From Nymphaea colorata (lineage: Eukaryota; Streptophyta; Magnoliopsida; Nymphaeales; Nymphaeaceae), in contig NC_045139.1 of NCBI RefSeq assembly GCF_008831285.2, positions 15,172,354-15,236,353 of the forward strand: 64,000 nucleotides of DNA, given 5' to 3'. Below the pieces are notes generated by a model that worked only from the letters and a program-made list of their open reading frames with translations, searched no databases and had not been told where the DNA came from. This document shows positions 14,139-27,796 of this stretch, in pieces; position 1 is the first letter of the stretch, and every line of letters begins with the position of its first letter. A program made the position numbers and the translations under genes.

Positions 14139-14600
14139 ATGAATGAAGTACTTCTAATGAGTTGGGTTATTTATCCTACTGATGTTCATTGGGGCCATGT
14201 CAAACACATCCTTCATTATTTACAAGGCACCAAAACTTATAGTATGAGAATTCATAAGAGCACAAGCACAAGCATGAAACTTGAGGCATTTGCTGATGCA
14301 GATTGGGCTGGGTGTGCAGATGACCAGTGGCTTCGTCACCTTACTTGGAAGAAATGTTGTGATCAAACAAGCAATCGATCGGGTACGGAAGCCAAATCCA
14401 AGCCTCCTATGGGTGCTGTTTATGAGACTTCTTAAAGAGCTTCAAATTGACGTGCAAGGAAAACTTGTTATAAAATGTGACAATCCGGGAGCCACTTATC
14501 TTTCGGCCAATCTTGTCTTTCATGCCTGCACTAAACATATCAAGATTGGCTTTCATTTTGTCAGGAAGAAGGTTGGGACTTGCGAATAAACAAATCCAAG
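14139..14600 (+). mobile_element. Ty1/copia retrotransposon fragment (RT end and RNase H)
   Basis: The translation shows the end of a copia polyprotein: a VHWGHVKHILHYLQGT segment, then the RNase H signature FADADWAGCADD, then CDNPGATYLSAN and CTKHIKIGFHFVR, which are typical of the last part of copia pol. The reading passes from the frame opened at 14139 into the frame of 14281-14589, so at least one frameshift is present. The usual segment between the DDR/TSG motif and the TEAEY motif is scrambled. No gag, integrase, LTR or primer-binding site was seen nearby. This is a dead remnant. Confidence 0.85.
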
Positions 14601-14634
14601 TTGTGAGTTTGTTGCGTAGAAGAACAACTCGTCG

Positions 14635-14684
14635 ATAATTTAACGGTAAATACTTTTTCATAATTTAACGGTAAATACTTTTTC
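14635..14684 (+). repeat. Perfect 25-base tandem duplication
   Basis: Two identical adjacent copies (14635-14659 and 14660-14684), each beginning ATAATTTAACGG. They sit just after the copia fragment. Confidence 0.95.
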
Positions 14685-16353
14685 AGATATTCATATATTC
14701 GGATTTGAATATAAACAAAACAAGTCATATCCAAATTTAAATTCAACCCCAAAATCAAATTTCATAATCAAAATCTGATTGTGACATTTATATATGAATC
14801 CAAATCCGAATTTTGAACCAACTGATTTTCAAAAGGTAAGAGAATTGAACATAAGTTATTTATTTAAAAACTAGATCCCATCCAAATTCGAATTCAAACT
14901 GAGATTTCTGCATTTGTGAATCTGAATCCGATCGGATGTTATTGCTTAAATCTGGATCCGATCGGAGTTCTTAATTGGATATTTATCTTCTTTTTTTTTT
15001 CATAGCTGATTTTTTTGAAACAGTTCGATTGGATAGGATATGTGATTCAAATTGAATATATTGGCATCCCTATTCTAAGCTTGTACCCTGGCTTATTGTG
15101 TGCATTCTTCTCGTTCACCTTGACTGTTTTCTTGCCAAAACACTTGTAATGAGTTGAACCAAGCGGAACAACCCGCTACTTGGTTCGGCTGACATTTGCC
15201 ATGCCTGGTTAATGTCGGTTGATCATCAGCATGAGCTTTAAACTTGGGAGTGTGCTTAGTTCGCTGGTTTCAAAATAGGCAGAAGAGGGCCTTCTTCTCT
15301 GATATGCTGTTCTCCAATCAACTGTTGCGTTCCGATATCGGTTGAATGTCCACTGATGAATTATTAAGGTAAGAAGAAGAAGAAGATCAGAAGTAAGAAG
15401 GATGAGGAGGAGGTGACGTAAGAGGACAGGAGGGGTGGCAGCGATCACGAGGGGAGGTGGGGAGTGGTGGTGACCGCACGCCCCCACAGGTAACTTTGCC
15501 TTTTCTTCTCATCCTCTCTCTCTTTCCCTTTGCTTTTTTGTTGCCTCCCCTCGTGACCCTGCTGTTTCAATCTGCGTGCCCTCTCGTTTTATTCCTTTTT
15601 CTTTGTCTTTTTAAGACATTTTTTTTTTGTTTTTTTGTTTGTTTTCTGTCCTTTTTTCAATCCGGGGCCTCGTCTTTTAGTCCATAATTTTCAACACGAG
15701 GTTGGTTTTTGTGATTTTCCTCATACATGATTCACTTCACATGGCAATTATAGAATTATAAGATTCTGCCATCAAGATTACTGTATATGGCTCGAACTGA
15801 GGTGAAAGAACTTTTCAAGGGGACAGTGTCCACATTGACATAATTAATCTGCAACAAGGCTATTCTTTGGTAGTTGTCGGCAGAACTGAGGCTGCTGTTA
15901 AGGAAAAAAAACACAGTACTAAGACTTCAGGTGAAAATTTCTTAGAGAGAGAAAGTCTGCAGGTAACAAAGCGATGGTATGGAATTGTTTGAAAATCTTT
16001 TCGGCCAATCCAAGCCGTTGACAAGCCGTTGACATGCATTGCGGTCTTTGGGAGAATGATTATATCACTGGAGTATTCCCTCTCTGTGACTTCTTCTGCT
16101 GTTTCCTTTTAATGGCAGAAAGCGAAAAGAATGGAGCTCAAAAAGCATGACAATTGTCACATGGTCTAAAAATCTGAGGACGTGAATGTTCCTTGTAGCA
16201 CAACAAAAAGAAAAGGTGATGTACAATGCAGTTGGCTTTCTTCACGAGAAAAAGACTTTGTTTCTTACATGTCCCCACCAGGTAATTTTCCCCTTCCCTC
16301 CCGAACACTTCGTGCCCATAGCTCGATGATATCATGATCTCCCGAACTTCTGC

Positions 16354-16391
16354 CTTCTTCTTCTTCTTCTTCTTCTTCTTCTTCTTCTTCT
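16354..16391 (+). repeat. (TTC)n microsatellite
   Basis: Uninterrupted TTC trinucleotide run in noncoding sequence. Confidence 0.95.
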
Positions 16392-17282
16392 CTTTACAGG
16401 CCTATCATAGCTTCACCACAAACAAAAATTAATACAGCCTTCATCCTTCATATATGTAGTACTCTCTCATTTTGATACATAACCTTTTACTTTCATTTGG
16501 TTCTGTGTTGGAGACTCGGCGTGAGGAAGAAATTCGATCGCTGTGATTTTCGAATACGGATTTTGGAGTTGGGCTCATTTTTGAATCACAGCAGATGTTA
16601 GTGTACACATTCAAACCCTTCATTATGTAAAAAGTAAGAAGAAAGTAGCCAATGAGAACTTGAAACTTTTCTGCAGAAAATGGGTTTGAAAAGCAGCTGC
16701 TACTTCTGTTGCTGTGAAGATAATGTTGGGTGCAGCTTTAAAATCAAGGAAGAAATCAAACAAGATATACAAGAATTAGGTAATTAATTACATCTAACTA
16801 TTTTTAAATAAATGTCTCATCTTGAATCTTATTAGGCGTTTGAGTTGAATTTGGATTCCGGTGAGAACATCGTAGTACTGCATTTTGCTACAAACTAGGA
16901 AGGACGAAGGCGACTCGTCCTTCCATTTCTTTTTTTTTGCTGTAGTACTTTTTAGAAAAACCTACAAAAAAATCCCAAAGAAGTTGAAAAGAGTCACATG
17001 GGAAGCGTGTTTTCTGGACATGGGAAGCGGGTTTCTCTTTGGTTTGAGGACAGGAAGGACAGTTTTCCGTTAATTCGGGAACTTGCTTTTCTTTTTTTTT
17101 TTACCATAAGGGGAAGCGATTTCTCAACTGCTTCAAGAACTACCCATGGGCTCGAAAATGGATCAAAGCTGGTACGAAAAGAAGTGCATTGAAAAAGCCG
17201 AACTGAAATGGAATCTGGTTCCTTAAACATTGACAATATTTTCAAAACAAGATGTACACCTATATATATACATATATATAGT

Positions 17283-17318
<36 letters not shown>
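17283..17318 (+). repeat. (GA)n microsatellite
   Basis: GA run with one interruption. It is the source of the low-complexity minus-strand open frame at 16994-17437. Confidence 0.9.
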
Positions 17319-17323
<5 letters not shown>

Positions 17324-18707
17324 GATAACTATATACTTAGATATTAGGTAGAAGGAAAAAAAGGGTAGATATGTGAGTGAGAGAATTATATGTATGGTTT
17401 TGGGATTTTGCTTCCGTTTTGCGTTTTGAACAATCATATCTCAATATCCTAAATCTTACTATGCTGATATTCAATTTTTTTCTCATCGTTTGCAGTGGGA
17501 TAAGGTTTGGGCTTGCCGGAAAATTTCTTTTCAGGTCCAACTTTCTCTGCCTCTAGTTTCCAAAACGAGACTCATGCTTCTGGTTTTAATTTTGATATAG
17601 CTGGAGTCTTTCTAACGACTACCAACCAAAGTTTACAGCAGTACTCACTCTTGCTGCCGTCTGAGAAAAAACGATGTTTGCTTATGATCAGGTTACCATT
17701 AGTCGCCTACGAAGACAGTCAAACTGCAAATTTCTTAAAAACTCGAGCATGTTTTTGCTATATCACTAAACAGCAGACATCTTCCTGTAAAGCATCCACG
17801 TAAATGATCACGATGAGCCTACATCACATGTATATTTTAATGTGGAATATCTCAATGTTTCGAAGGGTTACATTTATTAGCAGACAAAGTTAGCTTTGAT
17901 TCTCTGGTAGCTTCAAATAGAACATTATTAATTCGGAGACGCATCAATTGAGAGGTAAGCATCACTAAATAATTGAAGGTAGGTGGATGAAATTTCATGT
18001 CATTTCTGCATCTTTTGTGTGCCGACAGTGTTCTACTCCTACCCCATCTTAACTTACCTCCATACCCCAGTGTCTAATATGATATCAGATTTTTGAAATT
18101 TATTCACTTAATTTTTGTGGGGAATGTTCGGGGGCAGCTCATGTTCCTTGCGGACTCAATTATTCTACTGGACATGTCATAAAGTTGTTTTAATAACTGG
18201 AGAACGTCGTCAGAACATGTGGAGGAAGATCCAGTGCAGCTGCCAGACTATGCCAACGGAGTATCCGAAGTCTTTTGAACCCTTCACTTTCACTTTCTCA
18301 GTAGCAGTAGTACTCTTCGCGGGGTATTGAACTCTTGACCTTGTTCAACTTCAACTTGAAGATGTTTCGGCACATCTTGCAGATAACGGGATAAGTTTTT
18401 GTAGGCTTGCATAGACGCAGAGGGTAAGAGGACAATTGAATAAATCAGCAAGCCTTAATTTTGGAAATCAACAACACTATGCATGATAAAACATATTTAA
18501 AGATGAAAGATTAAAACTTGGTGAACAATAAAAATTGTTATTAAAATGAGTTTCTTTGATCCATGACATGATCACATTGGCATGGTTATACAATATTCAT
18601 GCGTTCAATTGGATCATTATCAGAAAATGTTCGGAATCTACTTTCTGATTTCTCATGTAACCTTTCGTTTTTAGACTACTATCGCCTACAAGCAAAAGTT
18701 TTCATGT

Positions 18708-18731
18708 AGAGAGAGAGAGAGAGAGAGAGAG
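18708..18731 (+). repeat. (GA)n microsatellite
   Basis: Uninterrupted GA run in noncoding sequence. It borders a stretch rich in AGATTCAGATTC-like words. Confidence 0.9.
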
Positions 18732-19846
18732 ATCAGATTCAGATTAGAACTGAGTCAATATATAACTAGCATAAGATCTAACGTTCGCATTAATTTGGGT
18801 CGAATTTTTATCTGATCTCAATCAGATATCAAGTTCAGATTCAGATTCAATTATGAGATTGGATACCAACTTCAAATCTGATTACTAATTGTATCTAGAT
18901 TTTTACTAGATTTGGTCAAATGGGTTCAAATATATATAACTTCGTTGGTATATTATTTGCCTTCTCCTGTTCCTTTTTTGACTGGGATTGCCTTGTTTCC
19001 AAGCAACAATGAGGAAAATTTCTTTCTCCCATAATTAATAATGAGGACAATCTAGCATTTGTTTCTGCCGTAATTTCTTAATTACGACAAGTTGCTACAA
19101 TACACCGAAAAAATCATCACAAGTAAGAAAAACAAAAATTGGAAGACGGCACCTGATATAAAATATTGATTGTTAATCTCGGGCCGGTGACTACACCTAG
19201 CCTATGAACAATCATGGGATAAAAAATCCTCCGCTTGTTGCTGTTCGACCTGTGACTAGAATCAACACTCATGCATAGGTGCACCAACTATACACCTCCC
19301 TTCTTTCCTGCTTCACCATGGGATATGAAAGAACTAATAACTATAAGTTCACCTAGGTCTGTCTCTTGCATAAGCAGCGGGGTCCTCGCGTGCTCAGCGG
19401 AGCCGTGAATTTTTGGGGTGACACTTGAAACAGACGTGCTTTATAAAAAATAATCTTTTTCTCTCTCTCTCTTTGAAAATAATTGGATGTTGAAGGGAAG
19501 ACATTGTCAAAGAAGAGATAATGATATATGGGCCTTATCACGTAGAGAATATTTTTCCTGATAAGCACAAGGCTGGGAATTGCCTGGTGGCATTCAAAAT
19601 CGGACCCGTGATCCCTCTGTCTAGAGAGAGAGGACCGGTCCGGTTGCTGTCAGATCGGACCTCGTACCGTAGCATGAATTACATATACAGATCAGATAAT
19701 TAATGCAAATCTTTCCTCTCCGGAAAGCCGAGACAAAAAAACCATGCAAGACATTCTGTACTTCATTTCCAATCCGATTAAGCGATTTTTTTCTAAAATA
19801 AACAAACACTCGTTCCGATGCATTTGGCTCTGACGTACTGATACAG

Positions 19847-19848
<2 letters not shown>

Positions 19849-19876
<28 letters not shown>
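19849..19876 (+). repeat. (CT)n microsatellite
   Basis: Uninterrupted CT run in the spacer upstream of the IDD 3' end. Confidence 0.9.
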
Positions 19877-19877
<1 letters not shown>

Positions 19878-20913
19878 TGTTTGGCAGACATGAATTCATT
19901 TACGGCCGGGTTATATTAAGTTTGATCAGCTAATGCAATCTAATTGGACTTGACATTCGAGCTTAGATTCTAATGCAGAAACCAATTACTTTATCACGTG
20001 AACTCCACCACCGTCTATTGTTCTGTGACACAGATTACGACCGGCCCTCCCGTGCAGCTGTCTCAGTGGCACAGATACATTTGCTTTTGCCATTTTGCTG
20101 TGACAGATTTGAAGCAGCCCCATGTTTTAATCGGATTTCGAGTTTTTCTTTTCTGGCTTTAATTTCCTCCCAGCTAGAATTCGATCTGAATTCAAATGGG
20201 TTGAATCAAATTCAACTAAGCTGATTAATCCGATTCTCGAAAGCCTAATGCAAGCCATCTTTTAAAATCCAAAGTATCCGGCAAGAAATGATAAGCAGGA
20301 GCTGTATATGTGTTGAACTTTAGAAATTTAGTACTTACGCATGAGTATGAATGAAGCGAAGGATTGCAGTGTTATGTTGTAAGCAAATATTCGACCTGAT
20401 GTTGACAAAAGGAAGCTACTTTGGATTTTTCTTCTTGTTGTTATTGGATTGTTGAATGAAGACACTGATCAAGAATTCCCTCCCTCCGCAATACATGAAT
20501 TTATTTCCACCACAGATTGGTACCCAGATTCCAAAAATGCCTCTAGAGCGTAACGACGAAAGCCACATACACAAGGCATAAAAATTTCATTATTATCCAG
20601 TTTTGGGTGCAACAAATCAAGAGGCAAAAGAGGGCTATCGGTAAGATACAGTATAATGGGGAACAACAGAAACAGGAAAAAAGAGAGAAAGAAAGTGAAA
20701 CTTTCTCCTTGGGAGAATGAAAACAAAGCTAATGATCAAAGAAGGGAGCTAGGGATGGCGAGGTAAAGAACAAAAAGAAAAGAAAGAAAGAAAGAAAGAA
20801 AGAGAAAGTAACCACTTGTCTAAACTTTTGGTTGCTGGCAAACAAAACTGAAAATTTATCAGAAATAAGAGAGAGAAAGATAGATAGAGAGAGAGGATAA
20901 TGGGTTGATTGCC

Positions 20914-22866
20914 TTACCAATATTGTCTTGGACTAGAGAAGTGGGCAGTGGAAGCGGCGTCATTTTTAAAGCTAGAATTACTGTTGGTGGCAGCTGCGCT
21001 CACACCTAACGGCGGATTCACACACTGACCGGCACCGCCCATACCAGAGGCAGCAGCCATGGTGAACATGTCTCGCTGAGAGAGACCCCTAAGACCGGAA
21101 ACTCCAGAAGGACCCCCAACACCCAAGAAGTCCCTCGTCAAGCCTTCGTTTCCTCCTTGTTCCTCCCTTCTTGAACTCAAGTACCCACCAAGTGCCTCTT
21201 CATAAGAGCCAAAACCAGGCCCTCCTGTCAAGGAACTCATCATCTCTTGCAAGCTTGAAGCTTCTGCGGCGGCGGCAGCAGCAGCAGAAGTGGAGCTAAC
21301 AGCAGACGTGGCAGCTGAAGAACCAGCTGCGTCTAGCCACGAAGAGAGGCCCAACCCGAAGCCGGATCTCGTAGGTGGTAGTCCACCGATGGGGATATGA
21401 GAAGCGGCTCTCAGCATGGACGAAGGTTTGCTCACAGTTGCACCCATCTGAGCTGCTTTCTGCAACAGTGCCGTCGCTGACATGTGAGCAGCAGCGCTAC
21501 AGGAGCCTCTTGGTTCTTGTGTGAGCTGGGAGCTCGAATAGTCATGGCTCAGGCGCGTAGACAACAGTGGAGAAGACGCCTCCAATTGGTTCAGGGTTGA
21601 TGGCGGTCCTGCCGCCAGCCACAGCGGAACCTCCATGGGCCTCGTGCTGAAGTCCTCTTCTCTTTTTAGGGTTAGTCCTGATGATTGAAGGTCAAGTGGA
21701 AATTGGGTCGACTGCAGTGTGGGCGGGGATGGTCCTGTTAGGCCGGGCATGGCGGTAGGTCCATGCCCCATTGATGAGGCGGTAGTTGCTTGGTTTGGTA
21801 GGAGGGAGTTCATTGACACTGCTGTCACCCTTGCACTTTCTTCTGCTAAGGCATCACAGAAGGCTCTGTGAGTGATGAAGCTGTCCCTCCTGAAAGAAGC
21901 ATTATGCGGCCATGGTTAAAATCATAAAGGCTCTTTTTATTTGACTACCTCGCTGCAAGCACATGGCTTCCCATATGAACGTGCAAGTACATTAATTTCC
22001 AGTTGCAGAAGTTGCTAACATACTAAAATAAATGCAGCATGGACCGTCTGTGGAGGGCTGGAATTTAATAGTTGGATGGTGAATGGACTATTAGTTGCCT
22101 TATGGGGAGCAAATAAGCATGAAGATATCAAGGATTTGCGGGTGTCTCATTAGTTTATTTGTGCTTTTACCTTGAGAAGAGAGTGCCACAGTCACATCGG
22201 TACTCCCTGGTGCCACAAGTTTTGGAGTGAGCCTTCCAGTCTGACTGAACCGCGTATTTCTTTGAGCACTTTTCACATTTCCACTTCTTCTCGCCATGCT
22301 TCCTGCAGAAGTGCTTCTTGATGCCGGTGAGGTCCCCAAGTGCTCTTGATGGATCATGGTGGACACATGAAGGCTCTGGGCATATGTAGACCTTCTTCTT
22401 TACCTCTTTGCTTGTCCTTTGTCTGAGCTTCCATGGAAGGTTGTGACCTCTTCTGTGGAGCTGAAGGTTTTGGTCTCTTTGAAACCCCTTGTTGCAAATC
22501 TCACATACGAATCTGTTTGTGGCCAGCAGAGTCTTGGGCGACAGAGCTACTACTTCTGCATCTGGATCTGAACGAATTTGCAGAAACAACAAGCTTCAGA
22601 GAACGATAGACAGACAAGAAAAAGGAACAAAGCAACATGAACTTCTCTTTGTCTGATGAGGATAGATCAGTTTCATGATTTTGAAGAGGAAATAGAGAGC
22701 AAAGATTTTTCTTTTTTCCTGGATCTTTTTGTTTCTTTTTTTGACCTGGATTTCCTGGGAGGTTTCTCTTCTTCTTTGCTGGAGCTGGATTTGTTGACTG
22801 ATACTGGTTGGTTTTATTGCCCGACGAAACACTGGCCTCACCAGAAGCTGAAGTTAAATTCGACAT
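20914..22866 (-). CDS. IDD: INDETERMINATE DOMAIN (BIRD) C2H2 zinc-finger transcription factor, 497 aa
   Basis: Nuclear DNA-binding regulator of the plant IDD family; members act in root patterning, gibberellin and sugar responses, often with GRAS proteins. The exons on the minus strand are 22866-22746, 22567-22171 and 21889-20914, in frame for 497 residues. A basic stretch KKKRNLPGNP (31-40) precedes the ID domain. The domain then shows C2H2 finger 1 (FVCEICNKGFQRDQNLQLH, from residue 60), finger 2 (CPEPSCVHHDPSRALGDLTG), and two C2HC fingers (KCEKCSKKYAVQSDWKAH and YRCDCGTLFSRRDSFITH), the last spanning the second intron. The tail carries the family motifs MSATALLQKAAQMGAT and TRDFLGVGG, plus Ser/Ala-rich and low-complexity segments typical of activation regions. 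The start was chosen because it is the first Met of the exon that reads into the ID domain. The exact orthologue is not assigned. Purine-rich sequence at 22870-23700 is probably the 5' UTR and promoter. Confidence 0.95.
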
Positions 22867-25390
22867 GATTTTCTTGATCCAGGGGGTGACTACCGATCAG
22901 ATGCTGCCCAACACTTGACTCGAGTGACAATCAAGGGAAAAGATGAGGATGAAGGATTTCCATCAGCTGCACAGGAAGAAAGAAAATTGGGACTCCATGA
23001 TTTTCCGCCACTGCTAAGCGAGCTCCGGTAACCAATAACACCAAGCAACACACAGACAGAAGAGATTCCAGCCACTCATCACATGACACATCCAGCTGCG
23101 GAATCTATTGTCCTCACCAGATCCAAGGGGGTGGCTGCCATCATGAATCCAGATGCCTTCAAGACTCCATGATTTCATGAATCCTCCAGGGCCATATTCC
23201 AAGGACAAATTTCACCTTAGACGTGAAAAAGTCTCTTGTACCAATAGAAGAACCTGAACCACCATGGATCGCTCTCTTTATCTCTCTGGCTTCCCTCTCT
23301 ATTGCCAACATAAAGAATCAAGCCCCGTGAGAAGGCCGCGATGATTCAACAGCGGCATCATATCATAAAAGCAATTCCATTCCTGATGGGAGGAACTAGG
23401 CAACAAGAGAAGAGGAGAAAGAGAGGAAGAGTAAGGAGTAATTCTGCAGAGGGAGGAAGGAAGGAGAGATGTGGATGAGGACACCGTCTCCTAGCTCTGT
23501 GATCATCCACTCATTCAACGCACCCCCCCTTCCCCACTTCCCTTCCCTTCTACAGGGCTCATTCTGACGTCTCACTTTCTGTCTTTTCCTTCGTTCCCTA
23601 CACAACCCAGTTATTTTTCTCTTCCGAATTTCACTTTTCCTTATTATAGTGACTGAGAAGAAAGGAAACATTGAAGATAATTTTATTCAAACTTTTTTCT
23701 TTTGATGATTCCAAGGAACTCTTACGGCCTAAATTTTACGACCTTTGTGTAGGTTAAAGGTAAAAACGAAAAGAACAACCAAGCTTCATTTTCTGATTAA
23801 TTTCTACGCTCTCTGTAGAATACCATTATCGTCACCTCCATGATTGATCAACTGTTATCAGCTTTCGGTAATGATTATAATAAAGATTCATATATGTTGG
23901 CAAGGGACGAATCATCCACTTGATCATGATCACTGGCTTTACCAATACGTTCTATCGGGAAGAACACACTGATGATTGTTTTCATTTTTACACTGAAACT
24001 ACTGTTTGATTATGAACTATGAGTTGTTTAATTTCTTGGGTGCAGGGCGCTTCTTTCATAAAAGTGATAGTAATTCTAGAGATGAATGGCTTACCAAAGT
24101 GAAGTAGGCCCCAACTATCATCTCCTCTTTGTATATGCAATTCTATAGGTGCATAACTTGAGATCCGGATAAGAAAGCTATCCGGAGGGGTTTCCATTGG
24201 CTTTAATTTAATTTAGGTTTTCTTTACAACCCATTGAATATATATGTATCTACATATAACTACAGGCTGCCTTTACATTAATGCTGATGCCACGTGCACA
24301 AAGGAAAAGATTGTGGCATCTTGAGCATCTTGAAAGATCTGGAATATCTTGAGAAAGGTTGAGACACTCCTGAGGTTGAACTGAACTCTTTGCGTTTGAT
24401 GCTTTTCTTGCTCTTATTTTCTCTAGTTATTCAGTAAAAACATCCAAAACTTTGATCAGAGTGGTATTAGAAATTTTGTGGCTGCACGCCAACTAAACTT
24501 TTTTTGTTGGTACATGAAGAATAACAAAGTATGGTCTTGAATCTACTAACTGCGGTTGAAAGAGTAGGTAAGACTGTGTAATCTTCATTTAGATTATAAA
24601 TTTATGTAGCTAGGTGTATATGTGATTAACCATAAAAGCAGACACAGCTTTAATTTACACATAAAAGATTAATTTTCTTGCAATCAATTGAAATTACTTT
24701 TATTTTATTATTATAAAGTAAAAATTATTTCTAGGGTTCCCCACATGTAGGCTGTTGGCTTTTTTCATCCTATAGGGTATGTCTCTATTATCATGACTGG
24801 ACTTGTACTTGACAATGGATGCCTGCCCTCAGGTGTCGTCCTCGCTCCTGGTTTTGTATGCACCCCGCTATTAAGGTGCAAAAATGTGAATTTGTCCCAT
24901 CGGGTAATTCGCAAAAGCGACCAAACTTATTAGCTTTTGACAGAAGACCACCTGGGAGTTTTCTTTCTTTTTCTTTTTTTTTTTTTTTACTGCTATATCT
25001 TCCTTCTTTATTGAACATCTCGGTAGGTCTTAGAATTATAGCCAATATGTATAAAGAGGTCAATCATGTAAGGACAGATTAGTCATTTTGTACGTGGACA
25101 TAACTCCGAACTATTTTAGGAAGATTGGCAGTCCAAAATTCAGCATGTGTCGTCTGCAAATATTTTATCTTTAAGGGTTTCTCATGAATTACTAAAACAG
25201 TGCCTGCTTGTCCGGACCTGGCGCGTTTGGGGTGAATTCTCGAGTTCATGAACTTCAAGAATCACCCTGAACCTTCCCACAGTGTACGTTGTCCTTGTAA
25301 AGCTTGCTTCTTGATGCTTCAAATTTCTTGTCATAAAATAAATAAACTTTGATGAAAACAGTCACATAGGGATAAAAACCAAACCCCTCA

Positions 25391-25670
25391 AAGATGATTG
25401 TTAAAACTTATTTTGGTACAACACAACTGTAGAAATATGATGTTAAGAATGTTTTGATGAGAAATATATATTACGTTAATCTCTTTCTTAGTTGAATAAT
25501 GTTCTTATGATAACGGCAAATAATTTTACTACTAGAAAAACCAATAATTTTTTATAAAAACAACTTCAATTAAGGCTTGTTTTATGTCAAATGAGCATTT
25601 GTAAACATTTGAACATGTTTATGTATTATTTAAAATATATTTTAGTGAGAATTTAAGAGGTATGGTTTTT
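25391..25670 (+). repeat. Unnamed interspersed repeat, copy A
   Basis: First of three related ~280-300 base segments in the same orientation. Shared blocks in order are a GATTGTTAAAA-like start, TTAAGAAT, GAGAAA.ATATATTA.GTTAAT, GAATAATGTT.T.AT, a TAAAAA.AACTT.AATTAAG block, TTTATTTAAAATA-like sequence, and ATTTAAGAGG near the end. There is no coding potential. It may be a MITE, SINE or LTR fragment. Confidence 0.7.
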
Positions 25671-27796
25671 GTTTGTTGTTTGCTAAACATGATCAAATGG
25701 CTAAGAGTAAAAAAGTTCAAACCAGTACAAGAGTTATAACTCATTATAACTCATTGCTAAAACATTATGAACCATTTCTGCGCCATATACCGATACCGTT
25801 GAATATTATTTAATGATATATTTTTAATTTTTAGTCGTCCGACAACATCAACATCCAACGAATGTGAACTTTCCTATACACACGCACACACACACGATCA
25901 CATTTTAAGTAAAGAGCCCCAACACAACACAATGCGTGTCAGCCAACAGGGGATGATGAACACGAACATGATAGCGAGATAAATTTTCCATTATCAATGT
26001 TCACATGTGCACCATCTCCTGTCATGCAGTACATACACAAAGACAATTATTCTACTTCAAAGTGGAACTTAAATTAAACATGTAACAGTAAAATAATTGC
26101 ATCTACCACACCAGGAGTGCTGCTGCTTGCGTGCATGCCTATGTGTGTCTGTATGTGTAGATGTGTAAATGGCGGTCACCTTTTCTGGCTATTGGCCTGC
26201 CAATGAAGGGAATCTAAACCTTAAAAGCAATCTGCAATCTCGCTTTCCTCTGGTCCACATTTTTGAATAACCGAATATAATAAGATGGAAGATAAAAAAT
26301 TCGGGCATTATTGTGCTGAAAATCATGTAAAAAATAGTACATGCCTTGGCGTTTTCTTCGGCTCACCTGCATTTTCTATTTTATTCATCTAAAAGTGGGC
26401 CTTTACATATATGCTCCCACTGCTCATTCTACCAATTAAAAATTTCATCTCAAAGCATTAACCATTAAGCAAGTAGCTCATGCAATTATGTTTCAATATA
26501 TTGGTAGGCGCCCAGTCTCCTAAGTAGCATGGTCGCTAACCCTTGCTCAAGGAGCCTCGGGATTTTACAGACAAGCTATAAAGTCTCTCGACCCAAGTGT
26601 GGTTTCTTCTTAAAGAAACACCAAAAAAAAAAAAGTTTGGACATACCGACATGATAAACTCTGATTTTTTTTCTCTCTTTTTCTCTTAATTATTGAACAA
26701 TCAGCAACAACCAAACAATCAGCAATGCGGCACACTCATCAACTGGCACACTCATCAACTGCAGTGTTACGATCTCACCTTTTATGGTATGAGAGAATAA
26801 CACTCACAGAAATCAAATTAACATGTATTCTAAGTAGCTACTTACCCAACCAATTATGCTAAGTTCTTTGAGGTAAGGTTTGTTTGTAATGAAGAATTAA
26901 TTCGTATGAGAACCTTAGCATGTATAGCACAATATCTGTACATTAATAATTGATTTGATTGGTTAAATTAAATTAAGTTCATTGTTACAAAAAACGTGTT
27001 TTATTCGAAAAAAAAAACCGCATATAAAACGTGAAAAACAAGTCAGTCGTATAAAGCGTGAAAAAAACACATTTTTTTTTAAAGGACAAAAAAAAACAAA
27101 AAACGGGTATAAGACCCGTATTATACCTGTTTTTGCCTTTTTTTTATTAAATTTTATTTTTTTATAATTTTCAAGATTTATTAAATGTTTTAAATTTTAA
27201 AAAAATTCACCAAGATGTTCCCAAGATATACAATTTTGTCGTATTATACTACAGAAATTCATCACCGTAGTTGTTGATAACTTTGACAACCAATCCTTTG
27301 AAGGAATCCCATGCAGGAAAAGATTTTTTTTTTTTAGGGTTGCATGTGGTACAATACGTTGAATGCCTACACGTGGCAAAAAAAATAATTGGGTTTCCGC
27401 TATACCGAGAACTGGATTCTAACAAATAAAAATTCACAAGTTAAAAATTTCCTGGACCAATTAAATTTTAAAACACCAAAGTTCAGGAAATTCCGTTACA
27501 CCGACGATGTGGAACTTGGACGGTCTACTATTCAAGGAGAAACCATCATTTGCACTCATTATGCGACAAATATTACAAACTTTCTAAAACAAGAACGTGA
27601 ACTTATATAAAAATGAAGGATGCGCGATCCAACTACTACGGTTCAGTTCCTACCATTCTTGGTAGGTTCAAGTGCTTAAAAGACACAAATAATCTTGGTT
27701 ATTTCTGTTAATGATTCATTTATTAGTATATAAAGTTATGAAAGTAAGATAATATATATAGTAAGTAAAAGATGACTATAGTTATCTAAGCTCACC

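Larger units (their letters stand above)
12972..20913. other. Gene-poor region between MBL hydrolase and IDD genes
   Basis: Eight kilobases with no supported host gene. It contains a Ty1/copia fragment (about 14139-14600), a 25-base tandem duplication (14635-14684), and stretches rich in GGATCCGATCGGA-like and AGATTCAGATTC-like words (about 14690-15060 and 18735-18935) that look like old repeat debris. It also contains several GA/CT/TTC microsatellites. Open frames such as 16994-17437 (-) are read through low-complexity sequence and are not called. Confidence 0.6.

Noticed and set aside
16994-17437. Minus-strand open frame of 147 codons
   Set aside because: Much of it is read through a GA microsatellite ([12 protein letters not shown]), and no domain is visible.
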